Source: Acanthosepion pharaonis
Taxonomy: Eukaryota; Mollusca; Cephalopoda; Sepiida; Sepiidae
NCBI GenBank assembly: GCA_903632075.3
Contig: CAHIKZ030003485.1
Coordinates: 486,501-550,500 of the forward strand
Length of the DNA stretch: 64,000 bases
Direction: 5' to 3'
The position numbers and the translations under genes are program-made. Below, piece after piece: positions 33,450 to 44,789 of this stretch. Every line of letters starts with the position of its first letter. Position 1 is the stretch's first letter. Under the pieces are notes generated by a model that did no database searches, was not told where the DNA came from, and saw nothing but the letters and a program-made list of their open reading frames with translations.

Positions 33450-34920
33450 ATAATAATAATAAACAAAGTATTTAATGGTTTATTCTACACGAATAACCCC
33501 AACAAAATTCTTGCTAAAGAAGAAAATCGGTAAGGACTTTGGATTAGATAAATGTGAAAATGTAACATTCAAGAAAGGAATAATTAACGATCTCGAATTT
33601 GTCACAAATATTAGGGGACTGAAAAGGATTAGGGGATTGAAAAGGATTAGGGGACTGAAAAGGATTAGGGGATTGAAAAAGCGTATAAAAACCTAAGTGT
33701 CAACGACGAAGATGAAATACAATATACACAACTGAAGGCGGGTATAAGAAAAAAAATGCTACAAGTGGGTGCGTTTGGTGCTAAATACTGAGTTAAATTC
33801 CCGAAACAGACTATCGACCATAAACATTTTGTCCCTGTGGTGCAATACACTTTCAACATCCTTAACAGGACCAATATTGATATTAGTCAAATGGATGTCA
33901 AAACGAAAAAGTTTCTCACCTTCCACCACGATGTTGAGATCGTCTGTATGTATCCAGAACTGAAGGAGATAGAGGATTAGTTCAACTTACGAAACTACAA
34001 AAATCGGTCTTCAAAGATACTTAAATACTACAGAAGATTGGGTGAGGGTCTCTGTTAAAGAACATGAAAGAAATAAGAAACTTTATTCTGTAATAAAAGA
34101 AGCCAACAAATACAAAAGGGAATTTCAAATGGATGAAGAAGAGAAAGTCAGACATAATTCACTTCCTGCATCAGCGGCAAAGAAACTTAAGAAGAAGCCA
34201 AAAGCAAATCAAATGCTGAAATGAAAGCAAAATAAACGTCTTCATGCTCAACATTTTGTCCGGGGCAAACAAGCTGATAAAAACATACGCGCATCAGTAT
34301 TGATGTACTGCAGGATTAAAAGTTGAAAGCTAAGTTGTTATTCTTGCTGCATACGACCAGTGCTTTCTAACTAGAAATTATCAAGCAAACACAATGAAAG
34401 TTTATGTTGGTCATCAAATACTGATTCTGTGATGAATATTCAGGAAAAAAAATAACCATTCTGTATCAGGTTGCACGGTAATAGTGTCTACCGAATATAA
34501 AACTCGTGTGAGCCAATATCTGCATTGAAAAATCTGCAACGTTTAATGGGAATGAAACAGGAAGGAAACTGCAAGGAATTGGTACGAACACCACCCAACC
34601 ATATTTACAAACATACGACCTGTAACAATTTTATTGTACTTTAAAATGTGCTTTCATATTGACAGTTCTTGTATACTGTAATATAATGTTGAAGTTCTTA
34701 AAAATATCAAAATACTCGGATATGAAGTTGAAATCTAAAACATGTAGCACACGAAGACTTCAATTATTTCAGTTGTGGTTGTGGCCTTGCCTTTGGAAGA
34801 GGTTCTAATAGAATCAATGAAGGGATTCCTGACAACCCCTATGCCTTACAGAAATACGAAAAGATTGTTCTCCAAACTTACCAAAGTTTTTATCTATGTA
34901 AAATGTACATAATATTAAGT
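33450..34920 (+). pseudogene. Decayed LINE (group D), post-RT region
   Basis: Broken plus frames match, in order, the region after the RT palm of a LINE family common in invertebrates. FGLDKCENVTFKKGI is at about 33538-33585. VLNTELNSRNRLSTINIL is at about 33773-33826, followed in another frame by a KTRKLLTMH-like piece. An ETTKIGLQRYL-like block is at about 33985-34025, and KLYSVIKEANKYKREFQ at about 34080-34130. Later come weak VSGC, NWYEHHP and VTILL blocks at about 34465-34640. The usual spacer after NDLEFV has been replaced by an 18-bp tandem repeat. The RT catalytic box is not included. Clade uncertain. Confidence 0.7.
33608..33682. repeat. 18-bp tandem repeat inside the LINE
   Basis: Four copies of aggattaggggaytgaaa, reading RIRGLK in frame. 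A single T/C difference alternates between copies, which suggests a 36-bp higher-order duplication. Confidence 0.92.
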
Positions 34921-35113
34921 TGTTTTATTTTATTTTTTACACAAATGTTCAGTCGAATATTTATAATGGTATTTCTAAACTTAGGGGTTCTTGCAGGGGC
35001 ACCGAGTAAATGTGTATACAGCATAAATCAAAAGAAGTAATAATAATAATAATCCTTCTCTGCAGATCCATGTTCTTTCGAGACTGATGGATGCCAGAGA
35101 TACGAATGCAGGC

Positions 35114-35116
35114 ATC

Positions 35117-35164
<48 letters not shown>
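35114..35164. repeat. (CA)n microsatellite
   Basis: About 24 CA units. Confidence 0.95.
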
Positions 35165-35168
<4 letters not shown>

Positions 35169-35219
35169 ACATACGTGTGCACGCAAATAAATTGCACCCA
35201 CAGAAATAACTGCATCACT

Positions 35220-35985
35220 TTATCGATTTAATAATTTGAAACCTTTAGATGTGTTTGATAGAAGTGTGGCAATCTCAAATCGAATTCAAGATAAAACAGA
35301 TTTCTTGGAGTTGATTGGCGTCTTCCTTCGAATCTTTGAGGAAGAGAGTGCAAGTCAAAGACTTCCAGAACACAGCTACTTTAATCTTGTTTTATAAATT
35401 GTGTGGACATGGCTTGGTTGAAAAATTCATGTGCATATTTGATATAATGGAGCCAATTTGTCGCTGATCGTGTCTTCTGAAAGAACGAAACCAATTCAGT
35501 TCTTCTGTCCAGCGTTTGGGAAAGATTTACACATTCATATATTTTGTCGTTCTTTATCGAATTTCTTCAGTAAGCGTATTGCGTCTTCAGTGATAAATCT
35601 TAACACTGTTTCATTATCCTTTTTCGAATTCCTTTGTTCTGTCTTGTGTTTCTAATAAAGGATGAAATCTCAATTTTAATTCCTTTCTTTTTAATACTGT
35701 TTTATTTAAGTATTCACAATTCGTTACTGGTGACTATTGCTGGGGTCAAGGGAAGAGCATTTCTTATTAAAACTCCAGCACCCTCCTCAGTATTCTTGTT
35801 GGCTTCAGTTATGTCAGTTGCGAAATAATTTCTGTTTGTAATTCCTATTTCCAATTCTTCACAAAATTTGTGAGACAATTTTCATATGGAATGATTGCTG
35901 CAGTTCTCGGGCAAATTTCATCGTAGTTTCCCAGCTTTTATAAAGATTTTGTTTCGAATTCGTATTTGTGTACAGAGCTTTATTC
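35220..35985. other. No recognised gene
   Basis: AT-rich. Adjacent plus frames 35458-35655 and 35634-35828 show no domain. The minus strand reads EANKNTEEGAGVLI at about 35765-35805, which has a faint RNase H-like flavour. That is too weak to call. Confidence 0.35.
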
Positions 35986-35988
35986 CCA

Positions 35989-36090
35989 AGTCAACTAAGT
36001 GACTGAGACTGTCTGAGAGCACTTCAGATCTAATGAGGATTTCCCCTGTCGGGGGCGCGTAGGTTCGAATCCTGCTGGAGAGTGCGTATT
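35989..36090 (+). pseudogene. tRNA-Ser/Leu-like pseudogene or SINE head
   Basis: A class II tRNA-like sequence. A box A-like gactgagactgtctgagagc (36001-36020) is followed by a possible anticodon stem (cttca/tgagg), a long variable arm hairpin cccc-tgtc-gggg (36043-36054), and a perfect-looking T arm gtagg-ttcgaat-cctgc (about 36059-36075). The 3' side resembles serine tRNAs. The acceptor ends do not pair and no good anticodon loop can be drawn, so it is not a working gene. Confidence 0.5.
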
Positions 36091-36234
36091 TTTCCTTAAT
36101 AGGATTTCTCAAAATTCCGGCTGGTAGATGAAAATAAATAAATATACTGCTAAATATACAGGTATAGATAAATGGAGCGTCTACTCAAATATGGGTATCC
36201 ACTAAAAATAACGTTTAAGTAATAATAATAAAAA

Positions 36235-36235
<1 letters not shown>

Positions 36236-36292
<57 letters not shown>

Positions 36293-36331
36293 GTGTATAT
36301 ATATATATAGATAGAGAGAGAGAAAAAAAAG

Positions 36332-36381
<50 letters not shown>
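36236..36381. repeat. (TA)n, GA and (TG)n microsatellites
   Basis: TA 36240-36281, short TATG and TA, GA 36312-36323, poly-A, then TG 36332-36380. Confidence 0.95.
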
Positions 36382-36399
36382 TGGAGCCTCTCATCGATT

Positions 36400-36760
36400 G
36401 AAATAATATGAGGGCCTAACAAATCAGTTTTAGAATTACTAAACCACACAGACATATGATTTTATTCTAGTGGTGAAGGTTTATGTAGAACCAGCAGTAC
36501 TTTTCGGAAAATCTCATTGTATAAAATAGGAACAGAAGTTTTCTAACAACCCTTCTCAAGTTTGAATTCAGTTTTTTCATGGAGAATCCACTCTTCCCTA
36601 CTATTTAACCCATAGCTGAGGGAGGAGTGAATTCATATCTTTCTAAAGGGTATTTATGCGTAAATGAATGCAATGTCTTTGGGTGGAATTTGAACTCGGT
36701 TTAGGTGCCACTTTTCACGCCGATAACCTTTTCAGGACTTAGATGATCATGGATCTCCAC
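36400..36760 (-). repeat. Cephalopod-type SINE
   Basis: The tail on the plus strand (caaatcagttttagaat, attctagtggtgaaggttt) matches the tail of the 32682-33045 copy. The tRNA-like head is at about 36680-36755 on the minus strand, with box B gagttcaaattccaccc. The central tatagccttgg block is largely lost. The copy ends within 20 bp of a LINE-E fragment. Confidence 0.65.
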
Positions 36761-36764
36761 AACT

Positions 36765-37130
36765 TACTGTCCTTAGTGGCTCTTAGTAATATTTGTCATT
36801 GCTATCTCTACTAATTTCTGTATTGCCAACCAATTCCACAAGATTGTAAGGTATGTTATTCGCCAATTTCCTCTGTCTTGTCTTTAATACGTACTTTGAG
36901 TGTTAAAGTTTCCAAACCCTCTTTCCTTATAGTTTTTGCGAGGAATTTCAAATGTCTCATTTTCATTTCCAATTTCCTTAAAACTTCGTCGTTACTCACA
37001 TGTTCAGTCCATGTGATTCACAGCATTCTTCTGTAGAACCATATCGCTGCTGTTGCCTCAAGTCTCTTCTTTAACTGTGAGGAGATTGTTCAACATTTCC
37101 TGCCATATAGGAGGACCGATATTACATACA
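36765..37130 (-). pseudogene. LINE-E 3'-end fragment
   Basis: Minus-strand blocks are RRLEATAAIWFYRRML (about 37020-37070), EHVSNDEVLRKLEMK (about 36965-37010), RKEGLETLTLK (about 36905-36940) and LLRATKDSKLW at the end (about 36768-36800). This is the same C-terminal series as at 57.5 kb. 5'-truncated and with internal stops. Confidence 0.78.
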
Positions 37131-37169
37131 CTAATTAAATCGTGAGTGGACAAACCACATATAATATAA

Positions 37170-37175
37170 GTATCT

Positions 37176-37248
<73 letters not shown>

Positions 37249-37250
37249 TA
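37170..37250. repeat. (CT)n-(TA)n microsatellite
   Basis: CT run 37174-37199, TA run 37199-37246. Confidence 0.95.
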
Positions 37251-37259
37251 TAGATAATA

Positions 37260-37954
37260 TTAGTGGAAAATATACATACATATGAAAAATATATCTAAAA
37301 AATTCCCATACATGTATATTTTCAGAAAAAATTTTTTCCAAGAGGAAGGATCCAGGTAGAACTCAATGTCTAACACAGAGTAAGGATATAATAAAATATG
37401 TCTGGGTGTGTGTCTGGGTGTGTGTGTGTGTACATACCTAATTGTATGTACCTACTTGTATATGTTTTTTTTTTTTTTTTTTTTGTGTATTAGTATGTGT
37501 TTTTGAACATAGAAATATTTGGTCCTTGCGAAATGAGACAATCGTTATATTCATCTTCATATATTTATTTGATTTTAAATTTTAAGTAAACACAATTTTT
37601 ATTTTCCTTCGTCCCATCCCTCTCCCCCACCCTTTCCCTTTTTTTTTTTTTTTTTTTTTTCCCTTCCTATCCGAATTGTCTGTGGTGTGTATATGTCACC
37701 ACGAAATGTATCTTTATGTATTAGACATCCGTCGACTTTCTTTCTCTCCTCTTTTTAAATCCACCCCACCCATATCTCCAAAAAATTCTCTCTGTCACTC
37801 ATCCTCATACTTACACTTTCTCTAAATTCTGTTTTGATTTCCGGAGTTGTTTTTTTCTGTTTTCATTTTGAATTTGTAGGTCTGATGATTTGGATCGTAT
37901 TTACGATTCCAATGGAATAAATTATGACCATGGAATATTAGTGTTTAAGCCTTT

Positions 37955-37955
<1 letters not shown>
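37260..37955. other. No recognised gene
   Basis: Contains GT-rich DNA at about 37400-37430 and two poly-T tracts of about 20 at 37467-37484 and 37640-37660. No frame of note. Confidence 0.4.

Positions 37956-38020
<65 letters not shown>
37956..38020. repeat. (TA)n-(GA)n microsatellite
   Basis: TA 37960-37986 then GA to 38020. Confidence 0.95.
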
Positions 38021-38022
<2 letters not shown>

Positions 38023-38105
38023 TTAATACAAGTCGTTTGTCACTTAGCTGATTTATGTCACCTTCAGCATTCCAAATCCAGAGTTTCGTCAGGGAGTATC
38101 AGCAA

Positions 38106-38106
<1 letters not shown>

Positions 38107-38196
<90 letters not shown>

Positions 38197-38202
38197 TGTA
38201 TG
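38107..38202. repeat. (CA)n-(TATG)n microsatellite
   Basis: About 27 CA units followed by a short TA bridge and 9 TATG units. Confidence 0.95.
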
Positions 38203-38209
38203 TGTTCTT

Positions 38210-38745
38210 AGTATGTGGTTTACCAACACACAATTTGTAACTTCTCCCTTGCAATTAAATTCGATTTTCTTTGTATCGATAAATTTACACGACTTTTCAA
38301 TTTCGCCACCATCTCTATCTTGACACCACCATTTTTCTCTTGTCGTAAATGTCGATGTTTATAATCAGCTAAAGTAAATGAATGCCTCTCTCATTACTAA
38401 CCGCGACTATTATATAATTATAATTCGATGTCAATCAATATTACTTTTTATTCTTATTTTGGCTTTTGTGTCGCTATGAAGAAACGAAAAACCTTGAATC
38501 GCAAAGAAAGAAATAACTGAAACAAAGACTCCCAAATTAGGTTTTGCTTGCATTGGTAGATCTTTTTAATTTGTCAGTTTCTAAAATCGAAAAAAGAAAA
38601 AGCAATCTTATTCTCATATTGTCATAACCTTTTAAATTAACACAAATTTTAGAATATTTCTAAACATCAATTAAGCTAAAATATTCCTTTTGAAAATCAT
38701 TTGAACTTATTTCAATGTATTTCAATCTCGTTTTCGCAAATTACT
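38210..38745. other. No recognised gene
   Basis: AT-rich sequence without long frames. Confidence 0.4.
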
Positions 38746-38749
38746 AGAT

Positions 38750-39510
38750 GTTCTAATCAACTCTAAATTTCTTAAGCATCTCACCTCGCAGGGTTTTCTT
38801 TCAGTTGAGCAATATGGCTTTTACTTCTGAAGGTCAATTGCTGATGTATTAACGATTATTGCTGAAAGTGTCTATCAAGCTACAGATAAGAATGGTGAAA
38901 CACGGGCTGTTAATTCTCGAAGGCGTTTGGCACAGTATAGCATACTGGTCTTTTTCACAAGTCGAAAGATTATGGTATTTCTCGACGAATTTTTTAACCG
39001 ATTCAGTCTTTCTTATTAAATTGCAAAATGAAAGTTGTCTTCAATGGCAAATCTTCTTGCCGTAATGAAAGTGTTCCTCAAGGTTTTATCCTTTGACCTA
39101 CATTGTTCCAACTTTTCATCAACAGCTTTTCTATTGACATCAGTTCTCAACTCTTTATCTATAATGATGACACAACTATTTATTCCTGTCTTAATTGTAT
39201 GTCTGATCGGCTCGATAAGGCTAAATTAGCAGCTGATCTAAAAAATGACCCTCGATCTGTTGTTAACTGAGGCAAGGAATAGCTTGTTAAACGGAACTTC
39301 TCTTTTTGAATTGTCTGAGAGAACGCTTTTTGCCTTCTCTCAGTTTGGCTGATTCTAACCTCCAGGAGATTGACATTGTGACCCGGACTGCTAGTAAAGT
39401 TGATTCACTGTTTCGTGTTAGACTATTTTTCTACCCAGCATCTATCTTACGTGTTAATAAGTCTACTATTCGGAAGACAGAAGCAAATGAAACCAATTCT
39501 TACAAGTAAT
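38750..39510 (+). pseudogene. LINE-J reverse transcriptase fragment
   Basis: Broken plus frames follow the RT core of a jockey/CR1-like LINE. HLTSQGFLSVEQYGF is at about 38780-38825 and RSIADVLTIIAESVYQATDK at about 38831-38890. A degenerate KAFGTV-HTGLFHKSKDYGI (the A box region) lies at about 38920-38970. A VPQG-like block is at about 39072-39085, and an SIYNDDTTIY-like catalytic box, with the first Asp region damaged, at about 39155-39185. LRERFLPSLSLADSNLQE is at about 39315-39368, followed by VDSLFRVRLFF and NKSTIR. Several frameshifts and stops. Confidence 0.78.
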
Positions 39511-39519
39511 GATCAACAT

Positions 39520-40280
39520 TTGACGAACGCTTAAAAACTGAATTTTACCTGCACTCAAAACTCGGTAATTAGTCACGTTTAGAGTGAAATTTCTTCCGCA
39601 ATTAGCGTCAAATTTTGTTCTGTTGTAGTTAGATTTCTTACAGAAACTATATTTTTTTAAAATGTCTGTACATGACAAACTGTTAGGGCGACAGAATTAA
39701 CGACGAACTGCTAGATTTTGGAATGTAAGGAAATAAAAAAATACTCATGGAATAATTAGAAATACGGTATAATACGCTGTAAACAACGAAATTAGTCTTA
39801 GCTGTTGCTTCACGTTGTAAAAAATCTCTCACCAGAAATGTGTCAGTGCTTATGATCTGAGGTCAATTGAAATGTAAAACAGCACTTTTCCCACAAATAA
39901 ATCATACTTTAAAACTATATTTTAAATTATATATATATATATATATTTATATATATAATTTTTTTAAAAATTAAAAAAGACATTTTAATTGTAGTATTTT
40001 AATAACACTTTGCTGCTACAAATATTAAAGACTTTCTTGGAATATTCTGGGAATACTTCAAAACAAACCCAACATGTAGACTCAGAAACCCAGCCAAGAT
40101 TGAAGTAAGTATTACTTTACTTTTTGAGTCTACAGAATTAAGGAAAAGTTAGAAGTAAATAAGTGGGTAAAATAGAAAATAAAAACAAATATAGACAGGT
40201 TCCGCAACTTAAAAACAAACATAGCTGCGAATTTGTATAACTGAATATAAAAGATTTCTACTCTTCTATAACATGCTTTC
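39520..40280. other. No gene; family A end and short (TA)n
   Basis: AT-rich DNA separating two LINE-J fragments. At about 39868-39935 the family A tail appears (aacagcacttttcccacaaa, ctttaaaactatatttta) followed by TA repeats. The block from about 40060 to 40135 contains imperfect inverted pieces (aacatgtagactcag against gagtctacag). Confidence 0.5.
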
Positions 40281-40284
40281 CATT

Positions 40285-40940
40285 GAGATGGAATAACTAC
40301 ATTGAATCAATAGCTTCATCTACCACAAGGAAAGTTGGTTCTTTGTGACAGAAGGTTTTTCTCGCTTGAATCCATCCTTCAGATCTACTAATCTACCATT
40401 CGTCCTTGCATTGGATACTGTTGTCATATATGGTCTGGTGCTTCCGCTGTTCATCTCGAAGTCCTCAACAAAATCCAGAGACGGATATGCAATGTGATAG
40501 GTGCTGATCAGGCATATCATCTACAGTCACTTTCTCACAGATGTGCTGTGGCTACCCTCTGTCTTTTCTACAAATATTTTCTTGGCAATTGCTCTGACGA
40601 GCTACTTTCACTAGCACCCCCCAACTGCACGAATTTAAGCGTGCTACTAGGTTGGCATCTAGGTCCCACCCTTTCGCTGTCGAAACAGTTAAATATAACC
40701 GCCTCTTCTACTCTAGCAGCTTCTTCTCGCACTTACCGACAGTGGAATTCCCTTCCTTTTACTTGATTCCCTGGTAGCTATAATCTTCAAATATTCAAAT
40801 CGACATCTTCTGATGCCTTGATCTTGATCCTCGTCCTTCTCTTTATCCTTTCCTCAAACACACCTCTTTATTCTTGCTATCACTCTCTGTAACCCCTTGC
40901 GTGCTAGTGGCACTCCCGTCTTGCTTCGGTTGAAATTATT
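40285..40940 (+). pseudogene. LINE-J 3'-end fragment with 3' UTR tail
   Basis: Plus-strand blocks run from a WNNYIESIASSTTRKVGSL-like piece (about 40288-40345) through NKIQRRICNVIGADQAYHLQ (about 40467-40526), SLSHRCAVATLCLFYKYFLG and then QWNSLPFT at about 40740-40765. The ending ccttgcgtgctagtggcact at about 40896-40915 and a poly-A-like tract at 40960-40975 suggest the true 3' end of the element. It overlaps in protein content with 38750-39510, so they are separate insertions or a partial duplication. Inactive. Confidence 0.82.
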
Positions 40941-41049
40941 AAAAAACAAAACAAACAAAAAAAAAAAAAAACACAAAACATAACCGATGCTAGATGAGGC
41001 CATCTTTTTAACTCAAGAACAAATCAAATTAAACACAAACGAAATAAAA

Positions 41050-42200
41050 AATTATTAAAACAGCCCTGACAATAACAATTATTCCAAAATGAAGACTTGT
41101 GAATAAAGAAAGGAAACTTTGACATTACAATGGGAAGCTTTGATGGTGTAGACCTGTACACATTTACTACATGAAATAAGTGAAATAATAAATAAAAATG
41201 ACATAGACCTCTAAAGGGACGACAGTTGCATAATCCTAAAAAATTGTAACAGATAAAAATCTGACAAAACCAGTAAAATAATCATAACATTCTTCAAAAA
41301 TATGGGATTCGACAGAGACATAAAAATAACCTAAATGAAGTAGATTTCTTCGATTTCACATTCAACCTAATAAAATATATCAGCCAATAGAAACCCAATG
41401 ATAAAATACTTTGCATACATACATCTTCCAACTACCCGCCATCATTAATCACGCAGCTCATACAATGAATTAACCGCAGGTTATCTGACAATTCTTCCAG
41501 TGAAAACATCGTCAACGAAGCGAAGGAAGTTTATGAAACAACTCTAATAGATAGTGAATGTTCGGTAACACTCACATACACACCACACCGCACAAAAACG
41601 CCAACGCCAATAAACAAGATATGATTCATCCCACAACACAACAAAAACGTAAAAATGAACGTAAGAGAATATTAATTAAGCTCATACACAATCTCTCCCC
41701 ATCAAGCACTCTCCACAAAATATTCAACAGAAACACAGTAAACATCAGCTACAGTTGCACTGAGAACATGACACAAATATTAAAAAGCACAACAGAAAAA
41801 CAACTAACAAACCACACACACAAATCAAACCCACATGTAACTGCAGAGAAAAGAACGAATGTCCCTTAAATGGTAATTGCTACAGAACAATGTAATATAC
41901 CAAGCCACTAGAAAATCAGCAGATACCGAAGATAAAATATACATAAGAGTAATTAAAGGACACTGGAAACAAAGAAACTACGTACACAAAACATACTTTA
42001 CAAATAGTAAATACGCGAACAGCACAATGCTTTCTAAACATATATGGGAAATTTTTAAAAATCACTCCAAAAATATCATGGGAAATAAGGAAAATAGCAT
42101 CAACTCGACAATGATAAATTCAAAAGCTGTATACTTTGTCTGGGGCAAAATATCTATAATTACCTTCTCAGGTCAAAAGAAACTACGAAATTAACGATCA
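41050..42200 (+). pseudogene. Penelope-like element, RT end and GIY-YIG region
   Basis: Decayed Penelope-like retroelement, an RT class carrying a GIY-YIG endonuclease. Broken frames give TMGSFDGVDLY-like at about 41125-41160 and NKNDIDL-RDD at about 41192-41223, with the RDD box at 41215-41223 and a stop replacing the Tyr. An EVDFFDFTFNL-like block is at about 41338-41370, and RRLSDNSSSENIVNEAKE at about 41475-41530. HKIFNRNTVNISYSCTENM is at about 41713-41772, then CPLNGNC across a frameshift near 41860. NVIYQATRKSADTEDKIYIR is at about 41885-41948, then HWKQR and NSTMLSKHIWEIFK. The second half of the GIY-YIG motif reads YIR at 41940-41948, so the conserved Gly is lost. No terminal repeats were identified. 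Confidence 0.85.
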
Positions 42201-42229
42201 GAACTCATCTCAAAACGCAGACACGAAAA

Positions 42230-42658
42230 ATAAATTTTTACTTACTTTACTTAAAAATCGAAAACTAAAAAACGAATAAGAAAATAAAAATAAAATAAAG
42301 ATAAAATAAATAAATACGTAAAATAAAAAATAAATTAAACAGAAATTTCAATCTAAATAAGTAATCAGATTAAATATATAATAAGCAAATTAATAAACTT
42401 CGAATGAACACATAAACACAAAATAAATTTAATAGTAATAAAACTAACAAATAATAATGTAATCAATAATAAATAAGGAGTTAAAAAAAAGTTAACAAAT
42501 ACCACTATAGAATAGTTACAAATAAATGTATTTGGATCCAAAATTATTTCTACGTAAATCGCCTCGAGAATAACATAAATGTCATCACCCACCCAATAAA
42601 CCGTAGAATTATATAATAGACCGTCTACAGAAAATAAACCATTGATCAGCTTATATAA
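42230..42658. other. Very AT-rich spacer
   Basis: Dominated by AAATAA-type sequence. The 101-codon minus frame (42365-42670) is hydrophobic and low-complexity, without a recognised motif. It may be the AT-rich interior of a family A element in reverse, since 42660-42690 carries a family A block. Confidence 0.35.
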
Positions 42659-42659
42659 A

Positions 42660-42798
<139 letters not shown>

Positions 42799-42799
42799 T

Positions 42800-43725
42800 T
42801 GTTAACAAAAATATTTTAATCCAGTTAAACATAACATCTTCATATTCAAACTTTTTTTTTTTTTTAAGTAATATATTGATCTGATGAATTGTTCGAATAG
42901 AAACCACTTTCAGACCTTTGTTGTGTTTGCAACCATTCAGCCCCCCTTCTCACTTTCAGTAGATATTCAAGAATGGCAAGCAAGAACTTTATATGGGAAA
43001 GAAAGAAACTTCTAAAATATATACTGTCATATCCAGTGTTTGCTCTGGAGGGGGTTCTCTTTGTCCGTGTTCATTATATCATAAATGTTTTGAACCGCTG
43101 TGTACACGAGCCTCATTCATGAGTCTATCATATTTAATATTCTTAATAGAATAGAATCATTTATATCTGCTGTACGAACTTCTTAATCAAATACCAGTCA
43201 TGTGTTGTAGCGCCCTCCTTACGCAATTTGGGATTTCACTTGTCTTTTGTTTGCTTCATATTTCGGCCGATATCTTACTCCCCCTTCTTCAAGCGTATGT
43301 CACATTCAGTAACTTTGTTTCTTTCCTTGATCAATGTCCTTGACTTTGCTGTTTTATCATATTTCAGTCAATTTATTTTCCATCATCTTTTTTTCAGCTT
43401 TACAATCTTTTCAGATGTTTATAGTTTTTGAGGATTTTCCCCATTTTGGTTTTTAAAAATAATCGGGTAGATTTTTTAAACGTTTTGTCTCTATCATCTT
43501 CTTTAAGAATGATTTCAGTTATAAATATAAACAGGGTTATTTTAAAACATTCCTGCGTTTATCTACCACATAAGTATAAACCTTCACTAATTGTAGCCTA
43601 TTGTGGCACAAGACCATCGAATGTGGCCTTGAGAACTGCAGTTAATATTTTGATGTTTTGAGGGGAAACTGCCTAACCATCCCTAAATTGCAGAGATAGA
43701 TAGATTAATTAAAACTTTCTTTTGT
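42800..43725. other. No recognised gene
   Basis: AT-rich. Frames 43228-43431 and 43428-43661 (plus) are hydrophobic or basic without known motifs. Confidence 0.4.
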
Positions 43726-43732
43726 CTGGTAG

Positions 43733-43883
43733 TTTTCTCTGTGACTATACAGGGCGACTGAAAAGTAACTTCCTATTTTAAGTATAATGGACTCTCCCGT
43801 TTTGTAAAACTTAGACGGGAGTGTCCATCATACATAAAATAGGCAGTTACTTTTCAATCACCCTGTATAGTCACAGAGAAAAT
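43733..43883. repeat. Foldback/MITE-like hairpin with CAGGG ends
   Basis: Arms 43733-43800 and 43814-43882 are inverted copies over about 68 bp with few mismatches and a 13-base loop. Inside each arm, tacagggcgactgaaaagt and actttt-caatcaccctgta look like mariner-type terminal repeats starting CAGGG next to TA. The symmetry continues outward through ttttctctgtgacta, so the copy may be nested or tail-to-tail. No transposase. A third partial end, atcaccctgtaa, follows at about 43882. Confidence 0.82.
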
Positions 43884-43899
43884 CACCCTGTAAAACTTT

Positions 43900-44775
43900 T
43901 AAAATTGCTTGCGAGAGTAGCTTGCTATTTTCTACATAATTATAAGAGGTGGGGAGCGTCAGAGAAAGAGAAGACTTTTTATTGGAATTTATTTAATTAT
44001 GACATCTCAAGAGAACGAGAGTTGTCCGAGTAAGACTTATTATTTGTAGACACAATCTTAATCACATAAGATAGGCAGATGACACTGTGTTAATGGCAGA
44101 CACGGAAAGAAAACTGTAGCAAATTCCAGACAAGTTAGTAAAGAAAAGGAAAGACTAAGCATTTGTTTTAAAACGACAGTATGTATAGTCGATAATAAGT
44201 ATGTAATGTATGGTCAAATAAGTACAGAAATTGAACTATCAGGGAAAATATTACCTCAGGCGACGGAAAATGCAACGTAGAAATTCGAAGATGCATTGAG
44301 AGAGCGAAGATGATTGTTCAAAAATAAGTAACGTTTACAGAAAAGGAGTATTTTGTTAAAAACAACAAAGATAGTGCCGAACTACTATGTGAATGTCGAA
44401 CAGTTTCCTCACAGATAAAGAAGAATCTCTTGAGACAATAGAAATGTGACTCTACAGAAAGATCATGAGGATACCATGACAGAAGCAAGTAAGCAATTCG
44501 AAAATTTTAAGAAAAATTATAACAAAAAGGAAAATTTTCATAGAATGAAATATAGTTGAAATGTATTTGACACATAATGAGGAAAGAGGACTTGGAGAAT
44601 TTAACAGTCACAGGATATACTGATGCCAAGAGAAGCAGAAGTAGACAGCGAGTAAGGAGATTGTGCAAATAGACGATAGAATATAGAATAAGAAGGATGC
44701 AAAGGAGACAAGCATTATTTAGAGCTAAAACGAATCAGAAGTTGTGGTCAGACATGATTAACGACACAACACATA
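43900..44775 (+). pseudogene. LINE-E RT fragment with ADD box
   Basis: Begins near NYDISRERELSE (about 43995-44030), the region before the catalytic box, then ADDTVLMADTERKL at about 44074-44118, with the aromatic residue before ADD lost to a stop. Later blocks are MRIP at about 44469, HIMRKEDLENLTVTGYTDAK at about 44571-44630 and then RSRQRVRRLCK. It ends in ALFRAKTNQKLWSDMINDT at about 44715-44770. Blocks are in the right order with short deletions, stops and frameshifts. It starts right after the foldback hairpin. Confidence 0.82.
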
Positions 44776-44789
44776 AAAAAAGAAGTATT

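Noticed and set aside
36050..36080. Working tRNA-Ser
   Set aside because: Good T arm and variable arm, but no paired acceptor stem and no usable anticodon loop.
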